DNA from: Algicoccus sp048820935
Lineage (GTDB): Bacteria > Pseudomonadota > Gammaproteobacteria > Burkholderiales > Burkholderiaceae_B
Direction: 5' to 3'
DNA: 64,000 nt
Assembly (NCBI RefSeq): GCF_048820935.1
Contig: NZ_JBMERD010000010.1
Location: 1-64,000 of the forward strand
Shown: one piece after another, positions 17,071 through 25,983 of the stretch
How the letters are laid out: each line of letters starts with the position of its first letter
How positions within the stretch are numbered: the stretch's first letter is position 1
Notes under the pieces: model-generated
The model's database searches: none
What the model was told of the DNA's origin: nothing
The model's input: the letters and a program-made list of their open reading frames with translations, nothing else
Program-made: the position numbers and the translations under genes

Positions 17071-19035
17071 TTGTCTTCTCCTGTTTATGACGAAGCGTCG
17101 ATCCAAGTTCTAAAAGGTCTGGAGCCTGTGCGCCAGCGCCCTGGAATGTATACGCGTACAGAAAATCCTTTGCACATTGTGCAAGAGGTGATTGACAATG
17201 CAGCCGATGAAGCGCTGGCGGGTCACGCCAAACGAATTGATGTGACTTTGCTGACCGACGGTGGCATTACGGTTGAAGACGATGGTCGTGGCATTCCGGT
17301 TGGTTTGCACCCAGAAGAGAAAGTCCCTGTGGTCGAGCTGGTCTTCGGTCGTTTACATGCCGGGGGTAAGTTTGAAAAGCATGCCAAAGAAGGTGCGTAT
17401 GCGTTTTCAGGGGGATTGCATGGTGTTGGGGTATCTGTCACCAATGCTTTGTCGAAACGGCTGGAATTAACTGTGTGGCGTGATGCTGGTCAGTATGAAA
17501 TGTGCTTTGAAGAAGGACATGTGACTGAACCCTTAGAAAAAACCGCCACTGTGGGCAAACGTCGCAGCGGCACACGTGTTCGACTCTGGCCACAGGCTAA
17601 ATACTTTGATAGCGGGCATTTACCACTCAATGACTTGATTCGCCTGTTGCGCAGTAAAGCCGTGTTGTTGCCCGGTGTGGTTGTGACCTTTACCCAAGAA
17701 AAATCAGGTGAAACACAAACCTGGCAGTACAAAGATGGTTTGCAAGAGTATCTAGCTTCAGAGATTGATGAAAGCACCTTAATGGTGCCTTTTCTAACAG
17801 GCGAGCAGTACGCCGATGCCAATGATGCGTCGTTCTCCGAAGGTGAGGGCGCTCAATGGGTGGTTGCTTGGCGTGATGAAGCGACTGTGTTTCGCGAATC
17901 TTACGTCAATCTGATTCCGACACCTGCAGGTGGTACGCACGAGTCTGGATTGCGTGAAGGTTTGTTTCTGGCCGTCAAAAGCTTTGCAGAATTGCATAGC
18001 TTGCTGCCTAAAGGCGTGCGACTGTTGGCTGAAGATGTGTTTGCCAAAGTCAGTTTTGTGTTGTCGACCAAAGTGTTGGATCCGCAATTTCAGGGGCAAA
18101 TTAAAGAGCGACTCAATAGCCGTGATGCCGTGCGTTTGGTGAGCGGGTTTGTACGCCCGAGTCTGGAGCTTTGGCTTAATCAACACGTGGAGTACGGCAA
18201 AAAGATTGCCGAAGCGGCGATTCGTCATGCACAAGCGCGTACACGAGCTGCACAAAAAGTTGAGAAACGTAAAAGCTCTGGTGTGGCGGTGTTGCCTGGC
18301 AAACTGACCGATTGTGAATCGACCGACATTAGCCGCACCGAAGTGTTTCTGGTGGAAGGGGACTCAGCTGGTGGTTCAGCCAAGATGGGGCGTGATAAGT
18401 CTTTTCAGGCGATTTTGCCTCTGCGCGGTAAAGTGCTCAATGCTTGGGAAGTGGATCGGGATCGATTGTTTGCAAACAATGAAATTCACGACATTGCGGT
18501 TGCAATTGGCGTGGATCCACATAGTGCTGATGATGAGGTGGATCTAAGTGGTTTGCGTTACGGACGTGTGTGTATTTTGTCAGACGCGGACGTTGACGGC
18601 TCTCATATTCAAGTGCTGCTGCTGACGTTGTTCTTTCGTCATTTCCCCAAGCTTGTGGAACAAGGCCATCTGTTTGTTGCACGTCCGCCGCTGTTCCGTG
18701 TGGATGTGAGTGCACAAGGCAAACGGCCAGCTCGCAAATTCTATTGTTTGGATGAAGGCGAGCTTGAAGCATTACTTGAACGATTGCGACAAGAAGGTGT
18801 GCGTGAGCAAGCCTGGCGCATTGGTCGCTTTAAAGGTCTGGGTGAAATGAGTCCTGAGCAGCTTTGGGAGACGACGATGAATCCAGATACACGCCGTTTG
18901 CTACAAGTGTCTTATGGAGATCTTGGCTTTGATCAGACCCGTTCGCTCTTTACGATGCTGATGGGTAAGGGTGAATCCGCGCAAAGGCGGCTGTGGATCG
19001 AAGAAAAAGGCAATTTGGCGCAAGTCGATCTCTGA
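17071..19035 (+). CDS. parE: DNA topoisomerase IV subunit B
   Basis: A 654-residue ATPase subunit of topoisomerase IV, which decatenates daughter chromosomes. The GHKL ATPase motifs are present (EVIDNAADEALAG at 39-51, DDGRGIPVG, GGLHGVGVSVTNALS). So is the TOPRIM domain, with E429 in LVEGDSAGGSAK and the metal-binding DADVDGSHI near 505. The start is TTG, supported by GAGAGG 6 bases upstream and by the SSPVYDEASIQVLKGLEPVR opening usual for ParE. It is followed 28 bases later by parC, forming an operon. The 5' region contains an SOS box. Confidence 0.97.
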   Translation: MSSPVYDEASIQVLKGLEPVRQRPGMYTRTENPLHIVQEVIDNAADEALAGHAKRIDVTLLTDGGITVEDDGRGIPVGLHPEEKVPVVELVFGRLHAGGKFEKHAKEGAYAFSGGLHGVGVSVTNALSKRLELTVWRDAGQYEMCFEEGHVTEPLEKTATVGKRRSGTRVRLWPQAKYFDSGHLPLNDLIRLLRSKAVLLPGVVVTFTQEKSGETQTWQYKDGLQEYLASEIDESTLMVPFLTGEQYADANDASFSEGEGAQWVVAWRDEATVFRESYVNLIPTPAGGTHESGLREGLFLAVKSFAELHSLLPKGVRLLAEDVFAKVSFVLSTKVLDPQFQGQIKERLNSRDAVRLVSGFVRPSLELWLNQHVEYGKKIAEAAIRHAQARTRAAQKVEKRKSSGVAVLPGKLTDCESTDISRTEVFLVEGDSAGGSAKMGRDKSFQAILPLRGKVLNAWEVDRDRLFANNEIHDIAVAIGVDPHSADDEVDLSGLRYGRVCILSDADVDGSHIQVLLLTLFFRHFPKLVEQGHLFVARPPLFRVDVSAQGKRPARKFYCLDEGELEALLERLRQEGVREQAWRIGRFKGLGEMSPEQLWETTMNPDTRRLLQVSYGDLGFDQTRSLFTMLMGKGESAQRRLWIEEKGNLAQVDL

Positions 19036-19063
19036 TTTCAAACCGTAAAAAGGTTTTTTATAC

Positions 19064-21373
19064 ATGACTGATGGTTTTCAAGGTTCATTGTTTGAACCCG
19101 ATTCTGAGGAAACGCTCACGCTAGGGCTGTATGCCGAGCAGGCGTATTTAGATTATGCCGTGTCTGTGGTGCGTGGCCGTGCTTTGCCCGATCTGGGTGA
19201 TGGTCAGAAACCTGTGCAGCGCCGCATTTTGTACGCTATGCAGGCAATGGGACTGGGCGTTGGTGCAAGACCCGTGAAGTCAGCGAGGGTGGTGGGTGAT
19301 GTGCTGGGTAAGTTTCATCCACACGGCGATCAGGCGGCTTACGACGCGCTGGTTCGTATGGCGCAGTCCTTTAGTTTGCGTTATCCCTTGATTGATGGTC
19401 AGGGTAACTTTGGGTCGCGTGATGGGGATAATGCCGCTGCGATGCGTTATACCGAAGCACGGTTAACCCCGTTTGCACGACTGTTGTTAGACGAAATTGA
19501 TGAAGGTACGGTTGATTTCATTCCAAATTACGATGGCAGTCAGCAAGAGCCAGTCACATTGCCCGCCCGTTTGCCGATTATGCTGTTAAACGGTGCTTCT
19601 GGCATTGCCGTGGGGATGGCCACAGAAATCGTGTCGCATAATTTGACTGAGGTTGCCAATGCATGCGTGGCGCTGATTAAAAATGATCAACTAACCGATG
19701 ATGAATTGCTTGAGTACATCCCGGGGCCAGATTTTCCAGGGGGTGGGCAAATTATCAATACGAGCGAAGAAATTGCACAGATCTATCGCACTGGTCGAGG
19801 TTCCTTGAAAGCGCGTGCGCGCTGGAGTTTTGAAGAGTTTGCACGGGGGCAGTGGCAGCTGGTAATCCATGAATTGCCACCCGGCACATCGGGTCAGAAA
19901 GTTCTAGAAGAAATCGAAGACTTAACCAATCCGAAAGTCCGTACAGGCCGTAAATCGCTGACCGCTGAGCAACAGCAAACCCGCACGCTTATGTTGTCCT
20001 TACTGGATGCCGTGCGTGATGAGTCTGGTAAAGAAGCCGAAGTCCGGTTGGTTTTTGAGCCTAAGACGTCTCGGATAGATCGTGATGAGCTGGTTAACAC
20101 CTTGCTGGCGCAAACAAGTCTAGAAACGAATGTGGCTGTGAATTTGGTGTGTGTGGATATCAACGGCTTGCCGCATCAAATGTCGCTGCTTACTATCTTG
20201 CAGCAGTGGGTTCAGTTTCGCAGCCAAACCGTTTTGCGACGCAGTCAGTATCGCCTCGAAAAAGTTCTAGATCGCATTCATGTACTTGAAGGGCGCATGA
20301 TTGTGTATCTGGATGTCGATGAGGTGATTCGCGTCATTCGTCAGTCTGATGAGCCTCGTCAGGATTTGATGAGCACTTTTAATCTGACGGAGCGGCAGGC
20401 TGACGATATTCTGGAGATGCGTTTGCGCCAATTGGCCCGCTTAGAGGGCATTCGCATTGAGCAGGAATTGCAGGATCGTCGTCAGGAAGCAGAAAAGCTC
20501 CAAGAGTTGGTGGATAAGCCAGCGGCCTTGCGACGCTTGATGATTAAAGAGATTCAAGCCGATGCGAAACAATATGGTGATGAACGTCGCACCTTGATTG
20601 AAGTTGCGCAGCGTGCTGTTCTAGAAGTCAAAGTCGTGGATGAACCCGTTACCGTGATCGTCTCCAAGCTGGGTTGGGTGCGCACGCGTCAGGGCTATGG
20701 TCATGAAGCTTCGCAATTTAATTTCAAAGCGGGTGATGAATGTTACGGAACCTTTGAATGTCGCACGACCGATCATTTGGTTGCGATTGGTTCGAATGGT
20801 CGGGCTTATACGGTGGCGGTGTCATCACTGCCATCGGGACGCAGCGATGGCAGTCCGCTGACGGCCTTGCTAGATTTAGAGCCAGGTACACAACTGGTGC
20901 ATTATTTAGCAGCTTCTGATCAGACGATTTGGCTTTTGAGTAACTCATCAGGTCTGGGCTTTGAAGCGCCATTTAGAGCGATGCAGTCCAAGCAAAAAGC
21001 AGGCAAACAGTTCATGACGCTAGAAGAGGGCGAAACGATTCTGAAGCCGGTATTGTTGTCACAAGCGTCCACTCACGTGGCTTTGTTGTCGTCAAATGAT
21101 CGCTTGGCCGTGGTGCCTCGTCAGGAATTGCGTAAACTCACGGCTGGTGGGCGCGGCACGGTGATGATCTCACTCGATGAAGATGCCACACTGAGTCAGG
21201 TTGCACCATGCGATGGATTGTCATTGCAAATACAGGGTATTTCACGTAATCGTGAGCGTGTCGATACACTCACGGGTGCCACACTGGAAGTCTATCTCAC
21301 TCGACGTGCCAGAAAAGGTCGAGTTTTAGAGACGCGATTAAAGTCGCCAGTTTTACTTACAACACTTGTGTAA
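19064..21373 (+). CDS. parC: DNA topoisomerase IV subunit A
   Basis: A 769-residue breakage-reunion subunit. The catalytic Tyr is Y129 in AMRYTEARL, and the winged-helix segment GKFHPHGDQAAYDALVRMAQ (82-101) contains the quinolone-determining region. The C-terminal domain begins near residue 520 and has shortened, degenerate blades, as is usual for ParC rather than GyrA. At the position of E. coli Ser80 there is Gln90, and Glu84 corresponds to Asp94. It is co-directional with parE and probably co-transcribed. Confidence 0.97.
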   Translation: MTDGFQGSLFEPDSEETLTLGLYAEQAYLDYAVSVVRGRALPDLGDGQKPVQRRILYAMQAMGLGVGARPVKSARVVGDVLGKFHPHGDQAAYDALVRMAQSFSLRYPLIDGQGNFGSRDGDNAAAMRYTEARLTPFARLLLDEIDEGTVDFIPNYDGSQQEPVTLPARLPIMLLNGASGIAVGMATEIVSHNLTEVANACVALIKNDQLTDDELLEYIPGPDFPGGGQIINTSEEIAQIYRTGRGSLKARARWSFEEFARGQWQLVIHELPPGTSGQKVLEEIEDLTNPKVRTGRKSLTAEQQQTRTLMLSLLDAVRDESGKEAEVRLVFEPKTSRIDRDELVNTLLAQTSLETNVAVNLVCVDINGLPHQMSLLTILQQWVQFRSQTVLRRSQYRLEKVLDRIHVLEGRMIVYLDVDEVIRVIRQSDEPRQDLMSTFNLTERQADDILEMRLRQLARLEGIRIEQELQDRRQEAEKLQELVDKPAALRRLMIKEIQADAKQYGDERRTLIEVAQRAVLEVKVVDEPVTVIVSKLGWVRTRQGYGHEASQFNFKAGDECYGTFECRTTDHLVAIGSNGRAYTVAVSSLPSGRSDGSPLTALLDLEPGTQLVHYLAASDQTIWLLSNSSGLGFEAPFRAMQSKQKAGKQFMTLEEGETILKPVLLSQASTHVALLSSNDRLAVVPRQELRKLTAGGRGTVMISLDEDATLSQVAPCDGLSLQIQGISRNRERVDTLTGATLEVYLTRRARKGRVLETRLKSPVLLTTLV

Positions 21374-21398
21374 CGCTTTAAGTAGATATTGATTAAAG

Positions 21399-22445
21399 AT
21401 GACAAATTATAAAATTCGGGTCGAACCCGGTGCGTATGAATTCACCGCAAGGGATGATCAGAGCGTGCTTGATGCGGCACTGGATGCAGGCATTCTTTTA
21501 CCGTATAGCTGTCGCAGTGGCTCTTGCTCAAGTTGCCGTGGCAAAGTGATTTCCGGCGAGTTTGATGCAGGTAAAGCCCCAGAAGTCGTGTTGGAGCCGC
21601 AAGATCTGGAGGCTGGCTATACGCTGTTTTGTCAGGCTCATCCCCGTTCGGATATGGTGATTGAGTCATTACAGGTGCGCTTAGCGACTGATATTGAGGT
21701 GCGTAAATTACCAGTTCGAGTCACGCAATTGGCTTTTCCTGTGTCTGATGTAGCAGTTTTGACCTTGCAATTGCCCTCGGCCGATACGTTTCGATATTAC
21801 CCAGGTCAGTACATTGATTTACTCTTGAAAGGTGGCAAGCGTCGTAGTTTCTCCATTGCGAATGCACCGCAAGACAAAATTGCGAGTTTGGAATTACATG
21901 TGCGCCATATGCCGGGTGGTCTCTTTACGGATCATGTGTTTGGTGCCGGTGAAACTGCAATGAAAGAGCGTGAGATTTTGCGCTTTGAAGGCCCCTTAGG
22001 TTCATTTTTCTTGCGTGAAGACAGTGATAAACCCATTGTGCTTTTGGCCAGTGGCACAGGATTTGCGCCCATCAAGGCCATCGTCGAAAGACTGATTGCC
22101 CTAGAGAGCCAAAGACCTGTTGTGTTTTATTGGGGTGGTCGTCGCCCTCAAGATTTATACATGGATTCATTGGCTCGAGAATGGGAAACGACTTTGCCAA
22201 ACTTCCGATATATTCCTGTGGTGTCAAATGGTTTGCCAGAAGATAACTGGGAAGGTCGCACTGGATTTGTGCATCAAGCCGTGCTCGATGATCACACTGA
22301 TCTGAGTGCGTACGAAGTGTATGCCTGTGGAAATCCAGCCATGGTGGAATCGGCGCGTAAGACTTTTAGCGCTCAGGCTCAATTACCGGAAGAAGCATTT
22401 TTTATGGATGCGTTTACGCCAGCAGATGATGCAAATGCTGGCTAA
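21399..22445 (+). CDS. NAD(P)H-dependent 2Fe-2S ferredoxin/FNR reductase
   Basis: A 348-residue soluble reductase with an N-terminal plant-type [2Fe-2S] domain (C38, C43, C46, C78) and a ferredoxin-NADP reductase module. That module has flavin-binding RRSFSIANAP and nucleotide-binding VLLASGTGFAPIKAI. Such proteins are often annotated as CDP-6-deoxy-delta-3,4-glucoseen reductase, but no deoxysugar genes are here, so that specific reaction is doubtful; a general electron-transfer role for an oxygenase or similar partner is more cautious. It begins 25 bases after parC and is followed 47 bases later by a DadA-like gene. Confidence 0.87.
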   Translation: MTNYKIRVEPGAYEFTARDDQSVLDAALDAGILLPYSCRSGSCSSCRGKVISGEFDAGKAPEVVLEPQDLEAGYTLFCQAHPRSDMVIESLQVRLATDIEVRKLPVRVTQLAFPVSDVAVLTLQLPSADTFRYYPGQYIDLLLKGGKRRSFSIANAPQDKIASLELHVRHMPGGLFTDHVFGAGETAMKEREILRFEGPLGSFFLREDSDKPIVLLASGTGFAPIKAIVERLIALESQRPVVFYWGGRRPQDLYMDSLAREWETTLPNFRYIPVVSNGLPEDNWEGRTGFVHQAVLDDHTDLSAYEVYACGNPAMVESARKTFSAQAQLPEEAFFMDAFTPADDANAG

Positions 22446-22492
22446 GGCTAAACTGATTGCTGTAAGCAGTTAATCCTGCAGGAGACATTTTT

Positions 22493-23752
22493 ATGAAGGT
22501 TGTCGTACTTGGCAGTGGCATTATCGGTGTGAGCACTGCCTGGTGGCTTCGCCAAGCGGGCCATGATGTGGTTGTGATTGATCGTGAAACTTCCGCCGGT
22601 CTTGAAACATCCTTTGCCAATGGTGCGCAGATATCTGTGTCCTATGCAGAACCTTGGGCCAATCCGCAAGCACCGTTGAAGTTGCTCAAGTGGCTCAATA
22701 AAAAAGATGCCCCTTTGCTGTTTCGCCCCCAGTTTGACTGGCGCCAATGGGTCTGGGGTTTGGGGTTCTTGAGAGAATGTTTGCCTTCGCGCTTGAATCG
22801 CAATATTGAAGCTATGGTGCGTTTGGCTCAATATAGCCATGAAACGCTCAAGGAGATGCGTCAGACCTTAGACATCTCTTACGATCATCTTGAAAACGGT
22901 ATTCTGAACTTTTATCAAGACAAAGCGGAGTTTGATGCGTCACAAAAAGCGGCTGACGTCATGCGAGATTTTGGTGTCGATCGTCGGGTGGTGACCGCAG
23001 ACGAAGTGATTGAAATTGAGCCTGCGCTGGCTCCACACCGCGCCGTGATTGTGGGGGGCGACTATACCGCGAGTGACGAGTCAGGAGATGCGTACCTCTT
23101 TACCAAAGGTTTAGCTGAACTCGCACAGGCACAAGGCGTTGAGTTTTTGTATTCCACCCGCATTACGCAAGTGATTCGTGGTGAAAATGGACTCGCACGC
23201 GGTGTTGAGGTTGTTCGCAGTGATGGTTGCTATGATGAAGTTCATGGTGATGCCGTGGTGGTCAGTTTGGGTAGTTTTACGCCACAACTGATGCGCCCTT
23301 TAGGCATTCATTGCTTGATGTATCCGACTAAAGGATATTCCGCCACTTTCCCGATTCTCGATCCAGACAGAGCGCCGGTTGTGAGCCTGACAGACAGCTC
23401 GCATAAAGTGGTTTATACGCGCTTGGGCGACAACATTCGGATGGCAGGGACAGCCGAATTGTCAGGCTATTCCAGAACACTCAATCCTGTGCGCTGTCAG
23501 GCAATGACGGATCAAGCCCGAGCGTTGTTTGATGGGGTGCTAGATTTTGATCGGGTTCAGTTTTGGACAGGGCTCAGACCGTCGACACCGTCGAATGTCC
23601 CCTTGATTGGAAAAACACGTATTCCAAACTTATATATAAATTCCGGGCATGGCACGTTGGGCTGGACCATGGGGGTCGGTTCCGGACGGGCGATGGCCGA
23701 CATTGTGAGTGGTTTGAAACCTGAGCCTATCTTTCCGTTTATGGGTATTTGA
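22493..23752 (+). CDS. dadA: D-amino acid dehydrogenase small subunit-like flavoprotein
   Basis: A 419-residue FAD-dependent oxidoreductase of the DadA group, which deaminates D-amino acids such as D-alanine to keto acids at the inner face of the membrane. The N-terminal Rossmann motif VVLGSGIIGVSTAWWL (3-18) is followed by ETSFANGAQISVSYAEPWANP. The C-terminal signature LYINSGHGTLGWTMGVGSGR is typical of the family. The ATG is preceded by AGGAGA at 8 bases. No alanine racemase (dadX) is adjacent. Confidence 0.92.
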   Translation: MKVVVLGSGIIGVSTAWWLRQAGHDVVVIDRETSAGLETSFANGAQISVSYAEPWANPQAPLKLLKWLNKKDAPLLFRPQFDWRQWVWGLGFLRECLPSRLNRNIEAMVRLAQYSHETLKEMRQTLDISYDHLENGILNFYQDKAEFDASQKAADVMRDFGVDRRVVTADEVIEIEPALAPHRAVIVGGDYTASDESGDAYLFTKGLAELAQAQGVEFLYSTRITQVIRGENGLARGVEVVRSDGCYDEVHGDAVVVSLGSFTPQLMRPLGIHCLMYPTKGYSATFPILDPDRAPVVSLTDSSHKVVYTRLGDNIRMAGTAELSGYSRTLNPVRCQAMTDQARALFDGVLDFDRVQFWTGLRPSTPSNVPLIGKTRIPNLYINSGHGTLGWTMGVGSGRAMADIVSGLKPEPIFPFMGI

Positions 23753-23812
23753 TTGGCTCTCATATAAGTTCATTGGTCTTTGACCGAATCTTTTTTAATA
23801 AGGAAGTCGATT

Positions 23813-25114
23813 GTGAATCAATCAGTTCTTAGTGCAGTGACAGCAGGAATTCTGATGTTGGGGACAGCCACAAGTGCATATGCTGAACCCGTTGAAATAA
23901 GTTTATGGTATTCCTTGCACGGACCCAATCGGGCCTTATTTGAAAAAATAGTCGCTGATTTTAATAAACAACAAACGAATGTGAAAGTGGATTTGGATCA
24001 TTTCTCAACGCAAGAGCGTTTGGTGAATGCCGGTCAAAAAGCCTTGAGTGGGGATCGTAAAAAACCTGATCTGATTCAACTTTTTGACACCCATGCGCCT
24101 GAAGTGATTGCCGATCACAAGGCCATGATGCCACTGTATCAGTTGCTAGCCAAATATCCGATTAAGGATGCTTCTTGGTTCCGCTCCAAAACTACGTCAT
24201 TTGTGCGTGATGCCAAGGGTCAATTGTTGGCATTTCCCATGATGGCTGAAATGCCTGTGATGTTCTACAACTTAGACGCCTATCGCAATGCAGGCCTTGA
24301 TCCCAATAAGCCCGCAGAGAGCTGGTCTGAATTGCAAGCACATTTGTTGCAGTTGCGTAATGAAGGGAATTCGTCCTGTCCTTATGCATCGAGCCATCAG
24401 GTCAATGTGCATTTAGAAAACTTGGCGCCCATGAATGACAAGCTGTATCTCAATCCAGATAACGGCTTTACTGGCAAACAGAGTCCAACGTTTAATTTTG
24501 GAACACTGTATATGCGACACTTGTCTTTGATGAGAAGCTGGAAAAAAGTCGATTTAATGGTGCATAGTGCAGATAATGACGAACCGGATGCAAGTTTTGC
24601 GGATGGGCGTTGTGCAGTCTTAACGACGACGTCTTCGGCAACAGGTCGTTTGAAGGATTCGGGAGTTCGTTTTGGTGTGGCACCTTTGCCTTTTTATCCC
24701 CAAGAAAGTAAAGTGCGTCATGAACCGTTTGTGGGAGGTGGCGCGTTGTGGGTCACCAAAGATCGACCTGCTGCAAACCACAAAGCTGTCGCTGAGTTTT
24801 TGCGCTATTTGTCAACGCCTGCTATTGCCGCAAAATGGCATCAGGAAACAGGTTATCTACCACTCACGGACGCAGCGCTGCGAGCTGCCAATGTGTCTTA
24901 TTACGACAAGACACCGGGTGTGCGCGATATGATTCAAAAAGCCGCTGCAACAAAGCAAAAAGACAGCCGAGGCTTCCGTGCTAGACATTATCCGAAAGCG
25001 CGGACTGTGCTTAATGCAGGTTATATGCGTGCCATCACAGGCGAAGTGCCACCGATGGAAGCTTTGCAAACCGCTAAAGCTGCTGCAGATCGAGTGATCA
25101 AAACCGGTCAATAA
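23813..25114 (+). CDS. ugpB: UgpB-like extracellular solute-binding protein (orphan)
   Basis: A 433-residue periplasmic binding protein resembling UgpB, the glycerol-3-phosphate and glycerophosphodiester receptor of the Ugp ABC importer. GTG at 23813 is chosen because AAGGAAG lies 6 bases upstream and a clean signal peptide follows (NQSVLSAVTAGILMLGTATSAYA). Mature-domain features include SLWYSLHGPNRALFEKIVADFN at the N-terminus in part, FPMMAEMPVMFYNLDAYRNAGLDP mid-protein in part, and EPFVGGGALWV. No permease or ATPase genes (ugpA, ugpE, ugpC) are adjacent, so its membrane partners must be encoded elsewhere. A hairpin terminator follows. Confidence 0.85.
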   Translation: MNQSVLSAVTAGILMLGTATSAYAEPVEISLWYSLHGPNRALFEKIVADFNKQQTNVKVDLDHFSTQERLVNAGQKALSGDRKKPDLIQLFDTHAPEVIADHKAMMPLYQLLAKYPIKDASWFRSKTTSFVRDAKGQLLAFPMMAEMPVMFYNLDAYRNAGLDPNKPAESWSELQAHLLQLRNEGNSSCPYASSHQVNVHLENLAPMNDKLYLNPDNGFTGKQSPTFNFGTLYMRHLSLMRSWKKVDLMVHSADNDEPDASFADGRCAVLTTTSSATGRLKDSGVRFGVAPLPFYPQESKVRHEPFVGGGALWVTKDRPAANHKAVAEFLRYLSTPAIAAKWHQETGYLPLTDAALRAANVSYYDKTPGVRDMIQKAAATKQKDSRGFRARHYPKARTVLNAGYMRAITGEVPPMEALQTAKAAADRVIKTGQ

Positions 25115-25120
25115 GTTGCT

Positions 25121-25195
25121 TAGTCTGTGACGCACGCACAGACTAATACCACTGATTTTTTAAAGCCACTGTGTTGAAAAGCACTGTGGCTTTTT
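25121..25195 (+). terminator. Tandem hairpins ending the ugpB-like transcript
   Basis: The first hairpin is a perfect 9-bp stem, TAGTCTGTG (25121-25129) with its complement at 25137-25145. The second pairs AAAGCCAC (25162-25169) with GTGGCTTT (25186-25193), plus an inner 3-bp extension, and runs into TTTTT. The second has the form of a canonical intrinsic terminator. The pair separates this gene from the pilus operon. Confidence 0.75.
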
Positions 25196-25269
25196 CTATT
25201 GTTGACCCACACAATTGTCGACGTTTGGGACTCAAGGCATGATGTTGCCTCCATCAGTGAGGTTGAATT

Positions 25270-25983
25270 ATGGCAAAAGCGATTCTGAGTGCTGTGTTGT
25301 CTGTGTTGTCTGCCTTGGCTTTGAGTGGATGCGCAAGACATCTGGCGCATGCTCAGCCTGATCCTGATCCCTATCAGCTTGTTGGGGAACCCGATTTTGC
25401 CTGGTCGCTCAGTGGAGACCCGCGTGTAGCTCCATTACAAGTGTTTTCTGATGCCTGGCGAATCTGGTTGCAATGGCATCCTGGTCAGCCGGTACCTGCT
25501 GTCTTGGTTTTGGAGTTTGGTCAGTGGAAACTGGCACCCGTGCAGACAAAAGGTAAATATTCGATCGTTGAAGGTCATTGGCCGCAAATCCGTTTTCAAG
25601 GCGGTGGTCTTAGAGCTGACGCTATTCGGACTAATTTGGCACCTGCGCGACCTGCCGCCGCTGCGCTTGTTAATTCACCGCAAGCCTGCGTTCGGTTCGA
25701 AACACATGTCTCAGACGGCACAGTCCGACAGACGCTGGCGCGCTGGGCAAATCAAGCAGATTGGCGCTTTGAGAATAGCCACTGGGCTGTACCGGTCGAT
25801 GTTCCCGTCACTGCTAAAGCAGGATTCGAGGGTGATTTTCAGACCGCTGTGCGTGGACTGCTCGATGCGGTTCAGATGACAGGTCGTGCATTACAGCCAT
25901 GTTTCTATAGCAATCAAGTTTTACGGGTGATTTCTGCCAACGAAGTGTGTGATGTCAGTGCACAAACAGCGGGGCGTCCATGA
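25270..25983 (+). CDS. pilL: PilL/TcpQ-like pilus lipoprotein
   Basis: A 237-residue predicted outer-membrane lipoprotein with a lipobox (ALSGC, Cys near residue 21). The C-terminal part (about 143-215, VRQTLARWANQADWRF and following) resembles the TcpQ domain that partners secretins of type IVb pili. The middle part (WSLSGDPRVAPLQVFSDAW, then IWLQWHPGQPVPAVLVLE) resembles the C-terminal beta-domain of VirB9/TrbG proteins. It is the first gene of the pilus cluster and its TGA overlaps the ATG of the secretin gene, so the two are translationally coupled. Likely role: secretin assembly or stabilisation. The domain assignment is by motif only. Confidence 0.72.
   Translation: MAKAILSAVLSVLSALALSGCARHLAHAQPDPDPYQLVGEPDFAWSLSGDPRVAPLQVFSDAWRIWLQWHPGQPVPAVLVLEFGQWKLAPVQTKGKYSIVEGHWPQIRFQGGGLRADAIRTNLAPARPAAAALVNSPQACVRFETHVSDGTVRQTLARWANQADWRFENSHWAVPVDVPVTAKAGFEGDFQTAVRGLLDAVQMTGRALQPCFYSNQVLRVISANEVCDVSAQTAGRP

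Noticed and set aside
21399..22445. CDP-6-deoxy-delta-3,4-glucoseen reductase of a deoxysugar pathway
   Set aside because: Domain order fits that annotation, but no dehydratase or sugar nucleotide genes are near, so only a generic reductase function is claimed.
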